A DNA stretch of 64,000 nt from Rhypophila decipiens (taxonomy: Eukaryota; Ascomycota; Sordariomycetes; Sordariales; Naviculisporaceae): contig MU858091.1 of the NCBI GenBank assembly GCA_033297075.1, forward strand, positions 62,001 to 126,000. The letters are read 5' to 3'. Positions 59,403 to 64,000 of this stretch are shown here, one piece after another. The notes under the pieces were generated by a model that did no database searches, was not told the origin of the DNA, and saw only the letters and a list, made by a program, of their open reading frames with translations. Made by a program: the position numbers and the translations under genes. How positions within the stretch are numbered: position 1 is the first letter of the stretch; each line of letters begins with the position of its first letter.

Positions 59403-60081
59403 GCCTTGAAGAGATACGGTAAAAGGTGGATGATGTTGGCATTTATTGGCATGGCATGGATTGCGCATTTTGGGTTGTTTGACGATGTAGAGACAGAAAG
59501 AAAAAGGAAATAACGATTGAGTAATCATTGCTACATATTTGCTTTGCTCTGCTATGAGTTCTTGAATGGAGGCATCAGAAGGGAAAAGTCCACGACGCTT
59601 ATAGACAGTATACCGTAATGTGTAATGTGCTAAGGCGGGGTGGCTGAGAGGTTCCCGAAAGCTTCCAGAGTTTGAGTGATTCTCACGGACCAACCGTCAA
59701 AATCATCATTTTCTTTTCAGCTGGAGGTTGAAGACTTCTCCTTATACAGCCTGTATTCGCATCGAGATTGAAAGACAGAAATCAGTGCTGCCATCGGATC
59801 GCCCTGCCCCTGACGGGAACCTGGAAGTGTTTCTGACAGCTGTCAGCTGTAGCCACCTGCCGAATATTGTTGATTTCAAACCGCAATCAACCCCAGGGTG
59901 TGCGAGCACGTGACCTGCAAACTAGCCCTCGCCAATTGCAGGCCATCTTGCGCCCCACCTTTACAACCCACAAACTGCTTTGGTGGAAGAAATTCTGACA
60001 TCTCGAACTTCCCCTCAGCGGAAATTTCACCCATCTCGACAACCACGACCTTACTAACCATCACGGCAGCAACCTTTCAAG
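59403..60081. promoter_or_regulatory. gcn1 3' flank and promoter of eL19
   Basis: The 3' flank of gcn1 fills the first part. The right half is the promoter and leader of the ribosomal protein gene. CACGTG (59907-59912, in GAGCACGTGACC) is an E-box-type element of the kind used by Cbf1/bHLH factors, and GCCAATT at 59931-59937 is a CCAAT box; both are typical of strong fungal promoters. A lone A-box-like motif at 59641 is discussed under rejected items. Confidence 0.5.
59907..59912 (+). promoter_or_regulatory. CACGTG E-box upstream of eL19
   Basis: The palindrome CACGTG lies about 170 bp before the eL19 start codon, close to a CCAAT box at 59931-59937. The role is inferred from motif and position only. 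Confidence 0.35.
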
Positions 60082-61249
60082 ATGTGAGTGTCCCTGTCTA
60101 GATTCCCCCGAATTCACCGATTTTGAGATGCCAAACCCGGGATTACCGTCCAAACCCTCTGTATCGATTGTCTCGACAAGACGAAACAAAAGAATCGAGC
60201 CCAGACAAATCAGCCGAAACACGTCGCCTTCAGCGTCCTAGCCCCATCTATCGAAAATCATCTCGCGAACATCGAATTCCATCGCTCAAATCAATCGAAG
60301 AAGCGGAAATGCTGACTTTTGGCTGTTTTCTCTCTCTCCAGGGTTAACCTGAGGACCCAGAAGAGGCTTGCCTCCTCCGTGCTCGGCTGCGGCCAGCGCA
60401 AGATCTGGCTCGACCCCAACGAGGTGTCCGAGATCAGCAACGCCAACTCCCGTCAGACCATCCGCAAGCTCGTCTCCGATGGCCTCATCATCAAGAAGCC
60501 CGTCACCATGCACTCGCGCTCGCGCGCCCGTGAGCTGAACCTCGCTCGCCGGGACGGTCGCCACCGTGGCTTCGGAAAGCGCAAGGGTACCGCTGATGCC
60601 CGTATGCCTGAGTACGTTATACCATCACTATGAAGACAATACTTGTGGAAACTCCTGTCTCGGTCGAGGGGATGCAATCTGTCGGAGGAAATGACAGAGG
60701 TTTCGCATGGGCCTCTTGATTTTGCCTCCATCATCATTCTCCCCCACCGGACTGGTTTGTTTTTCCACAAGTAATAATTGGCTGGATAGGCCGGGGCGGT
60801 TTCGAGACCATTTGGGTTGCTAATACTTCTCCTCAATCCAGGCAAGTCCTCTGGATGCGCCGCCAACGGGTCCTTCGTCGTCTCCTTGTCAAGTATCGTG
60901 CTAGCGGCAAGATCGACAAGCACCTTTACCACGAGCTCTACCACCTCGCCAAGGGTAACACCTTCAAGCACAAGCGCGCGCTTGTTGAGCACGTACGTTA
61001 CGCTCTCATGTCATCAACTCTCGAAGATGGAAATTATGGATGTCGTCGCAGTTGTCTCCTCCAACTGGATACTGACATTCTCTTCTACAGATTCACCGTG
61101 CCAAGGCCGAGAAGGCTCGCGAGAGACAGATCAAGGAGGAGATGGACGCCAAGCGCACCACCAAGAAGCTTGCCCGCGAGCGCAGACAGGCGAGATTGGA
61201 CGAGAAGCGGAACGCTCTCCTGGGCGAGGACGTGGAGGAGTCCAAGTAG
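60082..61249 (+). CDS. rpl19: 60S ribosomal protein eL19
   Basis: Large-subunit ribosomal protein (old name L19e). Exons: 60082-60083, 60342-60611, 60842-60992 and 61091-61249, giving 193 residues (yeast 189). The start codon is split: AT ends exon 1 and G begins exon 2 (AT|GTGAGT ... CTCCAG|G), followed by [20 protein letters not shown]. The family blocks [60 protein letters not shown] and [13 protein letters not shown] are restored exactly by the three coding junctions. The C-terminus is the long basic helix of eL19. The only upstream in-frame ATG of exon 2 lies inside intron 1, so the split-codon model is needed to start at MVNLR. Introns of 258, 230 and 98 nt show no clear snoRNA. Confidence 0.96.
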
Positions 61250-62996
61250 ATTTTGATGGTGAACTGACGGGGAAGTGGGACTTGCTGGCGGCCTTGCATT
61301 CGGGAGTCATCGGTTGGGCAATTTTCTGGTCGCATTCTCTTCATACCAAAATCTACAGGTGGAATTCTTTGCTGAGTCTTCTACCTTGGGCTGGTCTGGG
61401 AACGTCTTAGATGATGCACGTGTGGTACATTTTTCTTTTTTTATTGCTGCCATGCGAGAAGAACGTTCCCGGGCCTTGCATGTATGACATTTGAAGAACA
61501 AAAAAGGAATCTCAAATGGGTTTGATCAGGCTTTTTGGGGCGTTCTTGATATCTATTAATTACCTACCTAGCCTACATCCCCCAGCCGAGCCCATGGTGA
61601 TGATGATGACGACGACGACGAGATGATCGACCAGACGCCCTTTCCAGGTTGATGGGCATGGTACATTTGTTATCGTTGGGAGGGTCAGCATCATACGTGT
61701 CAGCAAGCCAGTAGCAATATACCACTTCCCGCCATCAAAGATCAAATTCTATGTCCAGAAACAAAACCGAGTGATATCCAGAAGATGGCGAAAGAAATGG
61801 GCTTGGCTGTTCTTTCGCCCGTGAATTGTACGATGGCCGGGCCGGCTGGAGTCGGTACTCCGTCATTGATGATCCTGTCATTAAATCACAGAATGGCCCA
61901 AGACAGACTGGATGGTGACAGGGCTGGAGGTGAGAGCTAATACGTTTGGACGACTATGCTGAGGTTTGTATCTCCATAGGTACGGATATCCAAGATATCT
62001 TTACAAGCAGGTCACCGCCGAAACCTCCTGTCTCATGGCAAGTCAAACAAAATGCATCGTTACAGCTCTCAATTGCCACAGCCCACCGTTCTCTGTCAAC
62101 TGCCACTAGCAGATGATGTCGTGTGTCAAATCAAGCTCGCCAAGCCATATGCTCCAGGCCCATCCCCAGCTCTCAATACTATGTACGTAAACAAGACAAA
62201 AGATGACAAAGGAATACGACCTCTGTCGTGGATCAACCTACATAATCGGGTCAGATTGTGCTCAAATTGTTCCTCGATGTGGTGATATTGTGCCGGAACA
62301 TGTGCATCATCTACATGATTTTTCCCGTAAAGAGAAGACCATGTTGGTTTGAATGCGCCGTTCTGGTAAGCAGCCTCATCACTCCCTTTTGTAGTTGATA
62401 AGGAGAAAAGAAGAAGGGAAAAGGAGCAAAAGATGGGACGGTTGGGGGATTTTATGGCTGGGATAGGACTGTTTGTGGGTGTGGGGCGTCTGTACTTTGT
62501 ATTGAGTTTTATTGGTTGATTTGAGCTTGCTACCGACGGGGAGGAACCCCACTTTACGCTAGCCGTAACTGCTGAGGAGCTTTCAGTGCTGGGGAAAATG
62601 GATGACGGTATTGCCGAGCACCGCTGCGAGCAGACCAGCCATCCCGCCCGCCTTTTAGCGGCTTCCGATCAACCCCGAGCCAGCCATACCAGCCGACCGA
62701 CTGACAGCAAGTGACGCCGTTCTCATCGACATTCGGCGTAGACGACGTGCATACTTTCAGCTCCGGGATACGTTCTAACATCTTGCACTCCGGGACAAGT
62801 CAACCCCCGTGCAATTGTCGACTGGGGCATTGAAGTGGTCAGTCATACTGCAGCTGTAAGACCAGGTTCTCCACCTCGATCTTGATCCCGAGTCTTGGTG
62901 ATGTTATGACATGTGCAAGGAACGACTGGACTTTACTGACGATATTCATTGGTTCCCACCACAGATTTCGTCGTCTCGTCTATTATCACCGTAATC
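61250..62996. other. Spacer eL19 / SHMT
   Basis: No credible frame on either strand. A short triplet run (GATGAT then GACGAC, 61597-61625) is a simple repeat. The last few hundred bases should hold the promoter and leader of the SHMT gene. I see nothing else. Confidence 0.55.
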
Positions 62997-64000
62997 ATGT
63001 CTGCCCTCCAGAGCGCCACCCGGCGTGCGAATTGCACCTTGCGCACCGTTTCTACATCAACGACCGTCTCCGGCAACGCGAGGTTATCGACAGCACAACC
63101 AGCCGTGTGGCGGAAACGACTCTCGGCTCAGACAGCCCCCAGATACATCTCCAGCACCACCAGAAATAGTGTGAGCACGAAACGATCCGTTTCGTCCTTG
63201 GCCAATGAGGGTCAACAAAGGGTATGTACCCGGGCGAAGATGTATACGGCAACCTAGCAAAGCATGGTCAGATGGCTGACGGGAAGTGCTACAGATACTT
63301 GCTGCCCATCTGCAGCAGGCAGACCCGGTCATGTACGATATTATCGAAAAGGTTTGTGCCAGCCAGCCCCTGTTCGAACTGTTGGGACAAGAGCTAACAC
63401 GTCCCCCCTCGACAGGAGAAAACAAGACAAAAACGTTTCATCAACTTGATCCCCTCCGAGAATTTTACCTCCCAGGCTGTCCTCGATGCCCTTGGAAGTC
63501 CCATGCAGAGTATGTTCTCCGACAGCGAACAATCACCATATGGCGATATAATAAGTGGCAATACCCCGGTTAGATGCTAATACAGCGGGCATTTCTAGAT
63601 AAGTACTCGGAAGGTTACCCAGGAGCACGCTACTACGGCGGAAACGAGTTTATTGATGCCTCCGAGAGGTTATGCCAACAAAGGGCTTTGGAGACATTTG
63701 GGGTGGATGCGAAGGAATGGGGCGTGAACGTGCAAGGTGAGTGATAGCGACATGGCTGGACATCGATAAGCAGGCTGGAACGGCTGACGATGATGACAGC
63801 TCTCTCTGGTGCTCCCGCCAACCTCTACGTTTATTCGGCCCTTATGGGTGTACACGACCGTCTGATGGGCCTTGACCTGCCACACGGTGGCCATCTCTCT
63901 CACGGGTACCAGACGCCGACCAAGAAGATTTCGTTCATCTCCAAATACTTCGAGACCCTCCCATATCGCCTTGACGAGTCTACGGGATATATCGATTATG
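62997..64000 (+). CDS. Serine hydroxymethyltransferase, mitochondrial (5' part, truncated by window)
   Basis: PLP enzyme interconverting serine plus tetrahydrofolate with glycine plus 5,10-methylene-tetrahydrofolate. Exons in the window: 62997-63221, 63295-63351, 63416-63509, 63599-63736 and 63800 to the window edge; the rest lies outside, including the PLP-lysine. The first about 65 residues are rich in Arg, Ser and Thr and poor in acidic residues, a mitochondrial presequence. SHMT blocks follow: [88 protein letters not shown] and the beginning of the next conserved segment, ending at GYIDY. All four introns are GT-AG and short (48-89 nt). The start has a good context (ATCATGTCT). A second, cytosolic isozyme is expected elsewhere in the genome. 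Confidence 0.95.

Noticed and set aside
59636..59720. tRNA-like 5' half: TGGCTGAGAGG at 59641-59651 is a perfect A box
   Set aside because: No B box (GGTTCRANNCC) occurs within the next 120 bases and no cloverleaf can be drawn, so it is a chance motif or a worn remnant.
60084..60841. Possible snoRNAs in eL19 introns 1 and 2
   Set aside because: Intron 2 has a C-box-like ATGAAGA but no matching D box or guide, and intron 1 has neither box in order.
61597..61625. C-box-like ATGATGA copies near 61600
   Set aside because: They belong to a GATGAT/GACGAC simple repeat without D box or terminal stem.
1..64000. CRISPR arrays, dispersed 5S rRNA genes, transposase or reverse-transcriptase frames, secondary-metabolite cluster
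   Set aside because: I looked for direct-repeat/spacer patterns, 5S-like sequence, mobile-element proteins and PKS/NRPS-size genes and saw none. The genes present are mostly housekeeping.

Overview
The window is nuclear DNA of a filamentous ascomycete, most likely a sordariomycete. The evidence is short 50-80 nt GT-AG introns, housekeeping proteins that read best as Pezizomycotina orthologues, mostly C/G-ending codons in the genes, and several kilobases of gene-poor spacer. I cannot name the species. All exon structures were derived by hand from splice motifs, reading frame and recalled family sequences; no alignment was run.

Left part (1-7.6 kb). The first 3.9 kb holds no confident protein gene. 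It does contain a run of three perfect hairpins next to an A-box/B-box pair (2974-3188), which looks like a pol III SINE-like unit. A probable small Cys-rich protein (3953-4746, minus) follows. Then comes the TRAPP subunit Bet3 (6318-7099, minus), which shares a 512 bp divergent promoter with the U5 snRNP 40 kDa WD40 protein (7612-8882, plus).

Middle part (8.9-34.9 kb). This holds an Arg/Ser-rich two-helix membrane protein (11173-12862), a seven-knuckle CCHC protein of the Gis2/CNBP type (17873-18770), a DUF3176 membrane protein (21987-24255), a 1089-residue protein of unknown family (24701-27970, minus) and a single-pass membrane protein (30172-30915). The RACK1 orthologue cpc-2 (31395-32862, minus) carries a U24-like box C/D snoRNA in its largest intron. 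TAF8 of TFIID (33673-34830, minus) comes next.

Right part (35.7-64 kb). This holds an intronless LRR-kinase of a type I know from proteobacteria (35717-37147) and an isochorismatase-AlkB-GST-like fusion (41965-45225). A DHX29-like helicase (45571-50148, minus) is divergent from GCN1 (51159-59402, plus). They are followed by ribosomal protein eL19, whose start codon is split by an intron (60082-61249), and the 5' part of a mitochondrial serine hydroxymethyltransferase, cut by the window end (62997-64000).

Many of the genes serve translation and its amino-acid control: RACK1/CPC-2, GCN1, the DHX29-like helicase, Gis2, eL19 and the U24 snoRNA. The others serve splicing, transcription initiation, vesicle tethering and one-carbon metabolism. 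I found no transposon ORF, no confident tRNA or rRNA gene and no CRISPR array. The most interesting items are the three-domain AlkB fusion, the bacterial-type LRR-kinase, the snoRNA conserved in its host gene, two micro-exons with a GC-AG intron, and the pol III-like hairpin element.
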